From Eopsaltria australis (Eukaryota > Chordata > Aves > Passeriformes > Petroicidae): a stretch of 64,000 nucleotides of DNA. The notes beneath the pieces were generated by a model. The model made no database searches, was not told the origin of the DNA, and saw nothing but the letters and a program-made list of their open reading frames with translations. This document shows, one piece after another, positions 12,401 through 23,615 of this stretch. Position 1 is the stretch's first letter. Each line of letters starts with the position of its first letter. The position numbers were made by a program, and so were the translations under genes. The DNA lies in the NCBI GenBank assembly GCA_034509425.1, contig JAVTVJ010000840.1:83452-147451 (forward strand), read 5' to 3'.

Positions 12401-12799
12401 GCCAATGGTAACACTGCATAGGTGCCTCTTGATTGACAGAAGGTACGGAAAAAGCAAAACGGGGGGCATCGCGGGGGTTGAGAGGTATACTGAAAAAACA
12501 GTCTTTGATGTCAATGACTGCAAGGGGCCATCCACGGGGGAGCATTGAGGGTGATGGTAGGCCTGGCTGCAAGGGACCCATTTCCTCTATCACCTTGTTT
12601 ATCTCCCGCAGATCGTGGAGGAGCCTCCACCTGTCTTTGCCTGGTTTCCAAATTACAAAGACAGGGGAGTTCCAAGGGCTGTCTGATGGAACGATGTTGC
12701 CCTTGGACAGTTGTTCCTCCACGAGGGACTCAAGGGTGCCTAATTTTTACTTAGTTAGGGGCCACTGTTCCACCTTCACAGGCTTATCAGTCTTCCACG
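9437..12799 (-). pseudogene. pol: PV1 pol (RT, RNase H, integrase), split by LTR-c1
   Basis: Reverse transcriptase N-terminal part at 12245-12799 has the PQG loop motif (VVPQGMHNS) and the catalytic HYMDDV box near 12290. After the LTR insertion (11576-12238) the thumb and connection follow at 10971-11570, then RNase H and integrase in one 387-codon frame at 9807-10970. RNase H keeps its acidic residues in FTDGSG, ITELAAV, VTDSAYV and GRAD. Integrase has the HHCC zinc motif (HQFFH ... CSSC), the second catalytic Asp in KTDNRP and the Glu in GQSIVERTH, but the first catalytic Asp is missing: WQMVFT stands where PV4 has WQMDVT. The C-terminal DNA-binding domain (GPRWITARNIKPY) sits in a shifted frame at 9437-9724. 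Inactive. Confidence 0.9.
11576..12238 (+). mobile_element. Solo LTR-c1 in PV1 reverse transcriptase (663 bp)
   Basis: Bounded by perfect GGGTAG duplications (11570-11575 and 12239-12244). It starts TGTTGGGG and ends in a T-rich tip finishing TTTTTATA, so the last dinucleotide is TA and not the usual CA. A CCAAT-type box (GATTGGTTGA), a TATA-like ATTATAAG near 11912 and a degenerate polyadenylation signal (ATATTAAACC) follow each other in the plus orientation. The U5 part is the reverse complement of that in LTR-c2 at 13798-14376, so the two are the same family in opposite orientation. Confidence 0.88.
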
Positions 12800-13797
12800 T
12801 TAGGGCCGGGGTGGTGCGTCCCTCAGTGGCCGCGAGTAAAAATTCCGAGCTGGAGGTGGGATTTCCAGCCGAGTCCCCCACTGTGATAAGAGGTCCCTGC
12901 CCCATAGAGTGAATCCTGATGGGACAACAAACGGCTTGATGGACGCCATGTACCCATCAGGTCTCTCTATCACGATGTTGTTCATGCTCCTCATTGAAGG
13001 AGCTGTTCCCCTGATACCAGAAACTCTCCCTGCTGAAGGCCTCAGACCCCATTGTGGCGGCCATTCTGCCTTGGAGATGATGGTAACATCCACTCCTGTG
13101 TCTATCATCCCATCCAGATGGGCAGTGGCCTTTCCATTGGTCAATTTACAACAGAGTGTTGGTTTGTCTGTTCCAACAACCTTGGCCCAGCATACAGTTG
13201 GTGTTCGCTGCAGCCGGAAGAAGTCTCTAGGTAGCACGATTGCTTGTGCTACCCAAGTCCCTTGTGGAATAAACCAGGGAGTGCTTGTGCAGGTGACTGT
13301 AATGTCGAGATTTTTCCCTGGGGAGGCGGTATGAATTTCTGGTAGCACAAATAATTCTGGTGGCCCTGTCAATGAGTTGCCCACCACTAAAATGTCAGTC
13401 TCATTTTCAATGGTTCCCGGAGGGAAACCTTGATTTGCTGGAATGTAGGTTTCGTGAGGTGGTGTGCCGTCGCACTCACCAAGTCCAGACGTGTAGCCGG
13501 ATTGTCCGTTGGTCCCTGCTGTCCCTGCTGTTCCACAGATGACATGGCGGTTGGATCCCTGGCTGCAGCACTTAATTTGTTGTCTTTGCACGGTGCTGAT
13601 CTGCGCTCCCTTGTCCATTTTCCTGCTGGTGTTGTAGGCAGGGGCAGGGCGGTGTCCCAGGACCTGCAAGCAGCTTGGAAGGGTGGTTAGTTTTACGGGG
13701 CTTGGGACAGTTCTTTGCAAAATGGTGAGGCGAACCGCATTTAAAGCATTTACGAGTGTCTCTGTGAGACTCTGCTGTAACAGCGGCACCTATGGTC
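12800..13797 (-). pseudogene. pro: PV1 nucleocapsid end, dUTPase-like segment and protease
   Basis: At about 13704-13745 a zinc knuckle is readable (CFKCGSPHHFAKNC, the C-X2-C-X4-H-X4-C pattern of retroviral nucleocapsid), but out of frame with what follows. A long open frame (13789-12800) then carries a dUTPase-related segment (FVLPEIH ... GTWVAQAIVLP) in which the usual motif with the catalytic Asp is not recognisable, and an aspartic protease with MIDTGVDVTIIS as active site and GRDLLSQWG near its end. In the active virus the protease cuts Gag and Pol. The frame is open through the protease, but pol after it is broken. Confidence 0.82.
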
Positions 13798-14376
13798 TGT
13801 AGAAAATGTGCCGGGCACTCTACGATCCGCCTGCCGATGGTTGCTCCTAGCTCGCCTGAGGGACCTCGAATGCCCTAACCGCAAGGTGGGCAGACGAGGG
13901 AGACACGCAGCCTCGTCAGGGACTAGGAGCGTTGGTGGGTCGCAGGTTATTCCCGGAACCGCGGAGGAATTAGGGAGGACTCGACAGCTGGGTAGCAGAA
14001 TGGTTTTATTCTTCTGAGTCCCGGAGCTGAAGGGCCCCAAGCTAGCTCAGACAATGACTTATAACAGAACCAGTGGGCCAATAAGGAGAGGGAAGGGAGG
14101 CGGAGCTGGGGAGGAGTATGGGGATCACAGTCAATGGGATGGGAGCAAGGGAGGGGATACGGGTAGGTGACAAATCAAGGGTAACAGAACTAAGAACTCT
14201 CTGGAAAAATGGGATAGTACAAACTTAAAGGAACAGCTTATAGAACCAATGACTATCGACTAGGAGGAGTCAGGGGGGTGGCCCATACCTGGGCTAAACT
14301 ATTGATGTTTCAATCTTTGGGGAGGTATTGGGACTCGCCCACTAGGAGCGTCCAAGGGGTTTTTACCACCGCTACA
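13798..14376 (-). mobile_element. Solo LTR-c2 in PV1 gag/nucleocapsid (579 bp)
   Basis: Perfect 6-bp duplication ATGGTC at 13792-13797 and 14377-14382. In its own sense it begins TGTAGCGGTGG and ends TTTTCTACA, so it has matched TGTAG/CTACA ends. It carries TTATTGGCCC, a TATA-like GTTATAAGTC and GAATAAAACC in order. The U3 contains a TAGTTTAGCCCAGG block that recurs in LTR-a and LTR-k. Confidence 0.92.
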
Positions 14377-14382
14377 ATGGTC

Positions 14383-16234
14383 TTCCTCTGCGGTCCTTTA
14401 AATAAAGGGCGCTTAGGGGGAGGGTCTGGTTGGTCAGGCATCACTTCAGCGCAAGCCTCAACCATCTGCTAGATGGTGGGCTTTGGATCAGGCGGCAAGG
14501 CTTTGAGGACCCTTTTACACTCTGCATTTGCATTTTCCTTAGCTAAGGATCTTAATAGTTCCTTTTGCATCTCCGGATCCTCGACCTGTTTTCCCATTGC
14601 CTCCTGCAATCTATCTACAAAGTCTACAAAGTTCTCTTCAGGCCCCTGCCTGATTACTGCATAACCTTCTGAAGGGGCAGTGGGGGAGGGCAAGCACAAT
14701 AGAGCCTTTTTTAGCCACATTTTCAATATCATTCAAAACCTCAACTGGGATATTGGCCACCTGATCTTGCGGCTTCTCAATATCACCCTCCTCGCAAACA
14801 TGATTCAAGGTGAGGAAGGCAGTTTGCTGATTAGCTTTATAAGTCTCTAATAGTTCTTTCAAATGCCACCACCACAATCTGTCCCAGAGCCAGAACTGGG
14901 CATCAGATAACAGGCTTGTCATCACAGTCTTTATATCAGATGGCACCATTACATTCATAGTGAATGTGGCATTTAACACGCTTTTAAAATAGGATGACTC
15001 CCTCCCGAATCCTTTAGAAACCTTGCACAACTCCCGGAGATGGTTATACGGAAAAGGTTCCCATCTAGGGTTTGCCCCTTGCCGATTGTAAGTTACCGGA
15101 GAGTCAAAGAATTCCCCTTCCCCGGTAACATCGCAGGCTCCAGCCTTCCCACTTCCGGGTTCCAGACCGTGGGAACCTGAAGGGGGGGCGTGGGAAACTG
15201 GAGGTGGGTGTTGACTTGGGGAGGGGCTGCTGGTGGAGAGAGCGGCAACCTCGAGCTCGGGAGTGGCAACCTCGCACTTGGGGGTGGCAGCCACAGTCGT
15301 GGCCGGAGGGAGATTCTTGGTGGGAGGGAAGGGGCCCGAAGTGGTTACACCCATCGACGAGGGGGAGGAACCTGATGGACAACCATTCACCGTAATGGGA
15401 GGGACGCAGGAGGAGCATGGGGAGGGGTCAGCTGTCGTGGCAGGTGCGCCTGCACAATGAAGGCTGGCTGCAGCGCAGCTTTCCACACGATCGGCGCCAT
15501 GTTGACCTGCACCTGCAGTGCAGCTCGCCATGAGGTCGGTGCTGTCTTGACTCGCACCGCTATTACGCAACCCGACCTTAGCGCAGCCTGTCACGTGGTC
15601 GGCATGATTTAAACTCACGCCGGTATTACGCAAGCCAACCATACCGCAGCCTGTCGTGCGGTCAGTATGATTTAAACTCTCGCCAGTATTATGCAAGCCT
15701 ACAGTTTAGCTGGGGGGGGGGGCGCAACCGGGTATGCAGGCATAGGGAGAGGGGTTGAGGGAAAGTCTGCTGTGGGGTGATCAGGCCCACAGCGGCAGGG
15801 TGACAGGGGGAATCGGGGGAAATCAGGGAGTCTGCAGCAGCCCTGCACCTTTTGGTGGGTTACTCCACCCGGTTCACCTCGCTGTGGGTTGGAAGGGTAG
15901 AGGGGACACGGAGTAGGGGCAGATGGGGTATGCCGGCACGGCATCCCCGGGCTTTTCCCCTTCTCTTCTAAAACTTCACAAACTAAAATCAATAAAGGAA
16001 AAAATTCCCGTACGGAATTATCCCCCCTCCGAGCAATGCACATTAACCTTTCCCTGGTTCTGTCCCAAAACCCCAGCGATTTAACCGAGGAAATGGAAAT
16101 TGAAGGCACATAAAGTAAAGCCCACTTTAAAAACCGCTTTAAGAGCTTCTTACAGAAAACCCATTCCGCGATCTTAGGATGCTTTTAACTTGGAGATATA
16201 CCTCTCGTTCAGGGCGAGACAATTTAATTCCCAT
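14383..16234 (-). pseudogene. gag: PV1 gag (matrix, proline-rich, capsid)
   Basis: The start codon at 16234 opens MGIKLS, a myristoylation-type matrix start shared with PV3 and PV6. A frameshift follows within 25 codons. Matrix continues at 15699-16109 and ends at a C homopolymer (plus-strand G run at about 15711-15722), after which the frame changes. The 352-codon segment 14638-15696 holds a Cys/His-containing repetitive region and the capsid N-terminal domain (VPSDIKTVM ... LWDRLW). The capsid C-terminal domain with the major homology region (IRQGPEENFVDFVDRLQEA) is at 14469-14732. Gag would form the virus core. LTR-c2 separates it from the nucleocapsid. Confidence 0.87.
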
Positions 16235-16599
16235 CCTGAATATTTCCCCTTGCCTTGGACTAATAGTGCAACGCAAAAGTGCACGCAAAAGGGTGCCCCG
16301 GGGAATTCGGCACTTACGCTAACTGAGTTGACCCTGTTTGATCCCTTGCCGTATCCTGGCTCCAACCAGCTGCTCCCGGAGGCGAACGCAAAATCCAGAG
16401 ACAAGGGTCTTTAGCCGTATGGTCCTCTTCTGTTTCTTCCTGGGTGGACCCTTCCGATCTGGAAGAGGATTGCCGGACTCCCCTTCCGAAAGCGCTAATG
16501 AAACTTAGCACTCCTTCAGGGGAGCTGACCCGCCGAAAGCAGACTCCTGACCACCGTTAGTGGACAGGGACGCTTCTCAAAGACCTGAGTAGACTTCAG

Positions 16600-16617
16600 G
16601 TCCGTGTTTGGGCGCCA
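16600..16617 (-). promoter_or_regulatory. PV1 primer-binding site, Lys-like
   Basis: On the minus strand, two bases after the 5' LTR end, the sequence reads TGGCGCCCAAACACGGAC. The first nine bases are those of the tRNA-Lys sites used by beta- and lentiviruses; the rest is intermediate between the Lys-1,2 and Lys-3 types, so the exact tRNA is uncertain. Confidence 0.75.
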
Positions 16618-17097
16618 GCTGTCGCTAGCAGTCGGTGTCCAGCCCGGATTCCGGACAGCCTCCAGCTGGCCAGGTTCCAGAAGTGTCCCTGTCCTGAAGG
16701 AGCACTCTGGCGGCGTCACTTAGACACCGGACAGTGAAGCTGCTCGCCTGGCAGGGTGACGCACCGAGAGCAAGGAGCTGCGATTGCTAGCTGTTGAAGT
16801 ACAAATAAAGCAAGAAGGACTTATGGTATGGAAGAATTCTGTGTGACTTCATTGTAGGAAGTCCAGCACAGAGGGAATCCAGGGACCAAAAGCCCCAAAT
16901 ACTCTCTGAGACCACGTTATGAGGGACATGTACTAACCAATCAGGTGAGGGTCCAGGGGAGGAACAAGGGCAGAATCAGGGAACAAGTCGAATGGAAGGG
17001 GGATAGGGGAGGAGGTAAGAAGTAACAGTGAATCAACCATCCAGTAACAGGGAACCTTCTAGAAGGGGGGAGATGATAGACATAACTAGTAACCAAG

Positions 17098-19406
17098 TGT
17101 CATGGGGTAATTGCTGTTAAAAATTCCCGGTGTAAAAAGAGGAGGTGGAGTCGGAAATAAGGTAGCCAGCATAAACTCCGCCTACCTAAAAAACTCATAA
17201 AACCAGAAAAAGACCTGAAGAAGCCCTCTTTGAGGCTTCCGGTTCGCTGAGGAAAGAAGTCACTCTCCCTCTCCGCGCCGGAGCTGAGTAAGGTCACCCC
17301 AGGCCACGTGGCTTGGGGCTGCCAACCCGCATGGCGCGGGGAGGGGGAGGGGAGAGAGAGAACCTAAGCCGAGAGAGACTTCATTCTGCTGCCCCTGGCC
17401 AAGGAACTTCGCCGACTCCTTTTGCCTAGCCTGGAACAGGCCGGTCCTCTCTCCACGGCACGGCCTGGCGGGAAGAGGTTTTGAGGTCGGGCCCCGTGGA
17501 CCTCGGGGACTCCCTGCCCGAGTAGCTCCTCAGTGAACTCTGCACGAGAGAGAGAGAGAGGAGCTCGGACCGGGCTCCAGCCGGGCAGCCCCAGGCGGAG
17601 ACAGAGAGAGCTCAGACTGGGCTCCTCCCACGGAGCTCAGCTGTGAATCCTGCCGGGCGGCCCCGGGCGGCCCGGCGCAGAGAAGAAGCTTGTATCAACT
17701 TCTTGCAGCACGGGTGCAGTCCCACCGGGCTCCCACAACTAAAACGCAGCTTAGATAGAGGGACAGCGCAGACGAGATCTTTTCTTCTATTTCAAGCACG
17801 AACTTACAAGATTTAAACCACGCTGGCGAAAGCCACACTACCAGCACCCAGCCGAAAGACAAATTAACTGTTTCTTTCTAACATTAGAATGAGACTTTGG
17901 GGACATTCATTTCTCCCTCCCACACAGAAAGAGCACAAGAATGAAAGCACCTACAAAAGGTACAACATAGAGACTTTAAGTTAATAAATATAACTAAGCT
18001 TATTTTCAAAGAAGGAAGAGATGAGGAGTGCTTTAATGCTGAAAGTTCTTTTGTAAAAACATGTTGATAAAGTTAACTGTAATATACCCTGTAATATATT
18101 GTTGCGGTTGTCATGGCAACGTCGGCCCCGGGCTCCCGGAAGGAAGGGTGGTGGGTGAAACCATCTCGTGGAAAGAATCCCCCGGGAGCCATCCCGACCT
18201 TGGTTTAGTCCATTTAGTTTAGGTTACGCCTCTGTTTGATAATTTATTAGTTGTGTTGTCTGTCAAGTTCTGTATCCTCCCCTGTTTCTGGAAAGCTCTT
18301 TGCAGGTGCATCTCGGATTGGTCCCTGAGCCTTTCTCCCTCCCTCCCTTACTCCCGGTTGGTTTATGAGTCCTCTCCCCGCCCCAACTCCTCCCCCTTGC
18401 TCTGCCGTGATTGGTTGCTTGAGTGGTTTATAAGTCTCTGCACAGCCTTGTCCGGCGCCATTGTGCTTGGGACGAGGTTCAATAAACGTTCCTGTTGCCC
18501 AGCACAGTCGCCGCTCCTTATTGCCTTGATTCCGCAGCTACTGGTAGCAAGAACCCACACTTGCGAACACCGACACCTCAGCACTTGGGATTAGCGTTGC
18601 TGTGGGCAGGGGAACCTTAGCCCTGGTGGCGCCTGGGTGGCTGAGGCAACCATCTAGCAGGTGGCCACGAGGCCGCGAAGCCACGAGGTATTTTTTATTT
18701 TTTATTAATATATGAATAATGGTCTAAAAGAGGTGAGAAAAAGGAAATGTAATGTTCTAAGTTGTAAGCAGTAGACTGAGACTTTTGTGTATAAGATTTT
18801 CTTTTTTTCCTCGCCCCAGGAAACAGTACAAGAAAACTTGTGTTGCTGATGATGAAGTAAGGGGATGTGGTTGTCACTATAATAGAAACATTTACTCTCA
18901 AAAAGAACACCTCAATGACCATCATATGTTCATTGGTAGTGGCCCTGGGAAAGCTACTAAAATGAGAAAGGGTCTGGAAAAGTAAATGCCTCCCTTCAAA
19001 AAGAAGATTGCTTACTAGAAAGCTAATAACCATAGAAACTGTGCTTCCTATGGGAGTCAACATAATGAAACAAAAGAAAGCTTCTCTCTCTACATAAATT
19101 AAGAAAACTGTTTTGTTCCAGAGGTGGTGGATTAACTATGCGTTGAAGTGTTACCTTTTGTATAGTCAGCAAGAAAGAACATAGAAAAGGTGGGGAGGGG
19201 AAAAAGAGTGTTCTAAAAGGTTTGGTGTTGATGCCTGATTATTATTCCTATTTTAAGTCCGTTAATAAAATTCCTTTTTGTATTCCTTAAAGTATAAGCC
19301 TGCTTTGCCTACTATTAATCCTTATCTCAAAACAAAATCAAATAATCTTGACTACAAAATTAATGTTCATACCTAATTTTGATCCTCAAACCTCTAAACT
19401 GCAACA
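17098..19406 (+). mobile_element. Solo LTR-b copy 2, carrying LTR-c3
   Basis: Starts TGTCATGG and ends TGCAACA. CCAAG occurs on both sides (17093-17097 and 19407-19411), and the uninterrupted target can be read in the PV1 3' LTR near 7204-7208, which proves the insertion point. About 1.7 kb long without its own insert (18100-18707). Same layout as copy 1: early CATAAAA box, GC-rich block, late TTAATAAAATTCC. Confidence 0.92.
18100..18707 (+). mobile_element. Solo LTR-c3 nested in LTR-b (608 bp)
   Basis: Starts TGTTGCGGTTG and ends in a T-rich tip TTTTTTATTA. ATATAT is present on both sides (18094-18099, 18708-18713); LTR-b copy 1 near 5527-5532 shows the empty site. Contains GATTGGTTGC, TTTATAAG near 18429 and CAATAAACG near 18480. 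It resembles LTR-c1 in layout and in the T-rich end but differs in much of U3, so it is a related subfamily. The duplication lies in AT-rich DNA, so its exact length is uncertain. Confidence 0.8.
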
Positions 19407-20059
19407 CCAAGTAAGTTTGCCCTGGAGATTTTATCCAGCCCTGGGCTAAACCATGGTCACTTCAGTCCCCAGGGGGAACTTAGCAGTCTTGGAAGCCCTC
19501 CATCAAAGTCCTTTCTTCTCTTCTTGGTCTTCTGCAACTCCTGGAGTCTTGGAGGTAACTTCCATGGCCGCCACATAGTATAATATCTGACTACCTGAAA
19601 AATACATAATGAAAGGTGAAAATGGACCTATTATAGATTTTTCACCTACACACCTTTTCAAAAACTCTAAGTCAGCGATTATTACTTTTAAAATGTTACA
19701 GTTTTCATTTCTTTAAATACTTTTAGAAATTGAGATTTGAAAAACAGGATTTTTCTGCCATGGAGTCGTAACTCCTGAACTCATATCAAAATATAAGGGA
19801 CCTTTCCTATGGCACCAATGGCTCTGCCTATTTGATCTTTCATCACTTTCAGTAATTAACAAACAATAAAATGCTAACTTACCTTAATTGATAATATGAG
19901 AAAACATAGCTTTCTTGTATTATCCCTAATCATGTTCCAAATGGACCAAATAAAGATAATTCATTCAGCTATGAAAGTACAGCTACAGAATCACAGATCT
20001 TACTGCCTATCACTTCCTATCTCAATGCATGGCAATACTGTTTGTCTGATTTCATTGCA

Positions 20060-20662
20060 GATGGAAATGAAATGCCATGCAGCCACTTGCTCGCTCCACC
20101 CCTCCCTGCCAGGGGCAGGGATGAGAATTGGAAAGAGAAGATTAACTTCATGGGTTGAGAAAGAACAGTTTAATAATGGAAAGGAAATAAAATATAATGC
20201 AACAACAACAACAGAAATTATTACAATAATAATCACTACTATCTTTGCTATTGTTGTTGTTGTTATTATTATTATTATTATTGAAAGAAGAAAGTGAGGA
20301 ATAAAACCCAGGAACAGCAAGTGATGCACAATAAAATTGCTCACCACCCATCCCCAAGCAGTGATCAGTGCCCCCCAGCCAGCTCCCTGCAGTTCACACA
20401 CTGAGTATGACATTCTGGGTATGGTATATCCCTTTGGCCAGTTTGGGTCAGCTGTCCTGGCCATGCTCCTTCCTGCATTGTTGTGCACCTTCTCACTGGC
20501 AAAGCATGGGAAACTGTAAAGTCCTTGTCTTAGGGTAAGCACTATTCAGCAAAAACTGAAGCATCACGTTGTTATCAACATCATTCTCATTCTAAAGCCA
20601 AAAAATTCAGCATTGTACCAGCAACAAAGCAAATTAACTCTATCCCAGCCAAAACCAAGACA
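20060..20662 (-). mobile_element. Old avian LTR, diverged
   Basis: On the minus strand it begins TGTCTTGGTTTTGGCTGGG followed by ATAGAGTTAATTTGC, the characteristic start of a common old avian LTR. A TATA-like GGGATATACC (near 20428), then ATTAAACTGTTC and CTCAACCCATG follow in the expected order toward 20130. The 3' end is not clear and no target duplication was found. The microsatellite at 20200-20282 lies inside it. Confidence 0.6.
20200..20282. repeat. AAC/ATT microsatellite
   Basis: CAACAACAACAACA at the left, then an ACAATAATAATCACTACTAT spacer, then TTGTTGTTGTTGTTATTATTATTATTATTAT at the right (about 20249-20282; described by unit, not as one motif). The two halves are roughly inverted and could form a hairpin. 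Confidence 0.9.
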
Positions 20663-23615
20663 TACAGCAAAAAGCTCTGGGACAGTTGTCAGAGCCTCAA
20701 ATTAAAAAAAAAACAAAACAAAAAAACATGTCTGAATTACTGAGATTTCTATTAATATTTCTATCAGTATTTCTATCAATAAAGTAATCTAACCAGGTTT
20801 ACTACAGACAAATGAGGATCATTGTACAGTCTTGTGTCCATGAGTGATTCACTAACCTGCTTGAGGCTCATCAGTATTCTGAACGCACTTGTGCCACACA
20901 CCTTTGTCCATTTGGCCAGGAACACCCACAAGTGTTAATGAAAAGTTAAAAGTCTTAAGGAGTTTGATTGTACAGCATAGTTAATTTCCTAAAGCTAGAA
21001 CTTATGTTATTAAATGTCCTTTTAAAATCAAAATCTACATTCCATTTCTAAAATTAAGACAAATATGTTAATAACATAGAACAATGTAAAGTAACCCTTG
21101 AAGTTACCTTTTATTGCAATCTCTTTCTGATATTGCCGCAGAAATGAATGAGGAATACTGAAACGTGAATAACATTCTTATCACTTACATGAATTACAGC
21201 ACTAATATCAACTGCAGCAAGAAATAAGTCCCTTCTTAAGGACACAGGTCATTAAAAGGCAGTACACACACTACTCCTCTGTCTTGAAAGTGATAGCTAG
21301 TTTTAGCTGTAGATGTCTCATTTTTTGACATCAAATTACCTTTTTTGTGCCTGTTATTTTAGATATTTTGCTTCAACAGGGAGGTAACAATTTATTTTGG
21401 TTTCTCAAACTGAAATAATTCAGAATTTTTCAATAAAACAGAAATTGCATTGACTGCAAGAGAAAAAAAATACATAGACATATTCCACAGTACCCATGCT
21501 ATTAACTAGGGCCCACTGAGACCAAATTCAAATCCTTGATTTGAATTGCCGCTGTCAAGTACTTCTTAAGTATTTGCTACACCAGAGCAAGAATCATTAT
21601 CTAAATGAATTGAGTCGCAGTCTGCCATATTGTCTGAGATCTCCCAGGGTTCTTCACATCTTAGTATGGGAAACTAGGGATTTACCCTCCCACCTCTACG
21701 CCTATTCAATTCTGTACCTGGGAAAAAGAAACCTTTTCAAGAAAGCATTTCCTTCAAAATAATACTGTTCCCACAAAATCTTTTTATTTACATCTAGTGG
21801 CAATTTATTTCTTCCCAGACCCAGTAGGAAGGTCTATCTGTCAGAGTAAACCGTCTTGAAGTACTCTAGAGTCTACTCTTGCTGATAGAATGATTTACTC
21901 AAAATCAGTTGCACCATATTCCCTACAGATACCTACACACACTGCAGTGAAGACAGTATTGTATGATGAGTTCTTTGTGTCAAAAATAAAATACAATAAA
22001 ATAAAATATCAAACACAAGATCCTGAAACAAACAAACAAATAAACAAAAGCCTAAAACACAACCTACTTTTACTTGCCCAACCCAGTACAAAACAGCAGC
22101 TGGAGTTTCTAAATGAAAAATAACAGACCTATAATCTCATTGAAAACTGCTGTACAATTACCTTCCTTGATTTGTGGCAGAGATATTCTCAGAAACAAGC
22201 ATTATTTGTACCCATGTACATTTCACGAGAGACTGAGTAGTTTTGTGTAGCATTTCTCCTCTCATTAAAAAAGAGACAGGTACAATGCAGACATCCTTGT
22301 TAATAATAGACAGAAAATGCTAGAAAGTACTCGTCTAGGATACTGATTTAAAATATACTAAAAAGCTGCACTATTCCTACAAAGACTCTGAGACTAAGGC
22401 TTAAAATACTTACTTGATAATGTCTCCTTCAAGAGCAATCACTCATTTAATGATCTTCTGTTCAGGATTTCTAAGAGACCTGAGAGAAGGGGATAAGGTA
22501 ACACAATCAGTAACATTCCCACTGTTTTAAGAAATTGAAAGAAACAGACACTATGAAAGTCATTAGAAGATTCCATGTTCTCTTTGAGTTAGCATCAGTC
22601 AGTATGTTCCACGGTGAAGCTACTGCAATCCTTGTCATTGCAAATCATCACTGAAAAGCAGATGATGATCTGCTTACAAAGAGCACAATAATCAACACAC
22701 CTTTTATCATGAAAAATACACTCCACAACATTAAAAGTAAAGCAGCCAACTACCAATGAGGAGGGTATGTTTACAAATAGATTAATGTATTAAAACCTGA
22801 ATTTCCCATCATATTGTGGTAAACATTTATGTCATTCAATCAATTTGGGAGAAAAAAAATCTTCCTATGTTAGAATAATATCTATCACTAATTTAGGTAA
22901 GCCTTGCCTAGGGAATTGAGGAAGTTTAAAAAAAAAAGTGGCAAAATTTTCTGAAAGTTTCAGCTTCTGAATGCATTTTTTTCACTTATTTTCCCACAAG
23001 CATCCTTTTTTGAGTAGATTCTGATCATATATTGCATAATAATATGAGAAAGCAAAGATGAACTTGCATGTCTAGCCTGAATATTCAAACTTCCTGGATG
23101 CACATTATTAGATACAATATTAAAAGTGTTATTCTACTGTAGTTTTGACAGGTTAATAGAATAATAGTGGGATGCAGTAAAAGTTCAATTCGCAGCCCAG
23201 GACAATTCGTTTGGGCCACAAGTGATGGTACCTGGACAACCCATCGACTGGCCCTAGATATATTACTCCTGAAAGAACATGAAGCGTGTGGATTTTTAAA
23301 AGAACAAGTTGATCATTGCTGCGTCCACATCCCAAATGTAACTGCTGATGTAGAACATGATATTAGTCAGTTAAAACACATAGAACATGAGGCACAAGAC
23401 GAACAAAAAGACATGACTACAGGCTGGTTAGATAAAGTTTTCAAAGGGTTGGGGTGGAATGTGAGTTCATGGATTAGATCTCTCATTGAAAATTTACTAA
23501 TCCTATTAGTTATGTTCCTAGTAATCTGGTTAGTCTACAGTATATTAAAAGGAGAAATACAGAAGAAAACATCCTGGAACCGAAGAATAATGCAAGCACT
23601 GATACGAAGCAAGGC

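Larger units (their letters stand above)
6731..19575 (-). mobile_element. PV1: ERVK-like provirus with alpharetrovirus-type env
   Basis: Complete provirus on the minus strand, bounded by TAGTAT on both sides (6725-6730 and 19576-19581). Order in the viral sense: 5' LTR, primer-binding site, gag, pro with dUTPase-like segment, pol, env, polypurine tract, 3' LTR. Without the nested LTRs it would be about 8.7 kb. Six-base target duplications and Lys-like primer site point to the ERVK (beta-/alpharetrovirus-like) group. It carries LTR-m in env, LTR-c1 in reverse transcriptase, LTR-c2 between gag and nucleocapsid, and LTR-b (itself carrying LTR-c3) in its 5' LTR. All genes are broken. Confidence 0.93.
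16620..19575 (-). mobile_element. PV1 5' LTR (LTR-a), interrupted by LTR-b
   Basis: LTR sequence is at 16620-17097 and 19407-19575; the rest is the nested LTR-b. Its outer edge ends GCCGCCACA next to the target duplication TAGTAT. Except for the insert and scattered substitutions it matches the 3' LTR at 6731-7371. Confidence 0.92.
19582..23155. other. Unique AT-rich DNA with old repeats
   Basis: About 3.6 kb between PV1 and PV2. Apart from one old LTR and its microsatellite (listed separately) I see no recognisable gene. Short open frames at 21541-21762 and 21890-22123 are low-complexity and lack splice-bounded structure. The right edge is an abrupt joint to truncated PV2. Confidence 0.55.

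Noticed and set aside
15190..15460. Plus-strand Gly-rich frames in PV1 gag
   Set aside because: They are antisense shadows of the Pro/Ser-rich gag segment on the minus strand.
18590..18640. TGGCGCCTGGG in LTR-c3 as a primer-binding site with attached leader
   Set aside because: The whole 608-bp insert is bounded by a target duplication and is equivalent to a solo LTR; the match to a tRNA end is too short.
20167..20297. Open frame in the old LTR rich in Ile, Thr and Val
   Set aside because: It is the translation of the AAC/ATT microsatellite.
21890..22123. 77-codon open frame in unique DNA
   Set aside because: Low-complexity Lys/Asn/Gln composition, no splice sites or domain.
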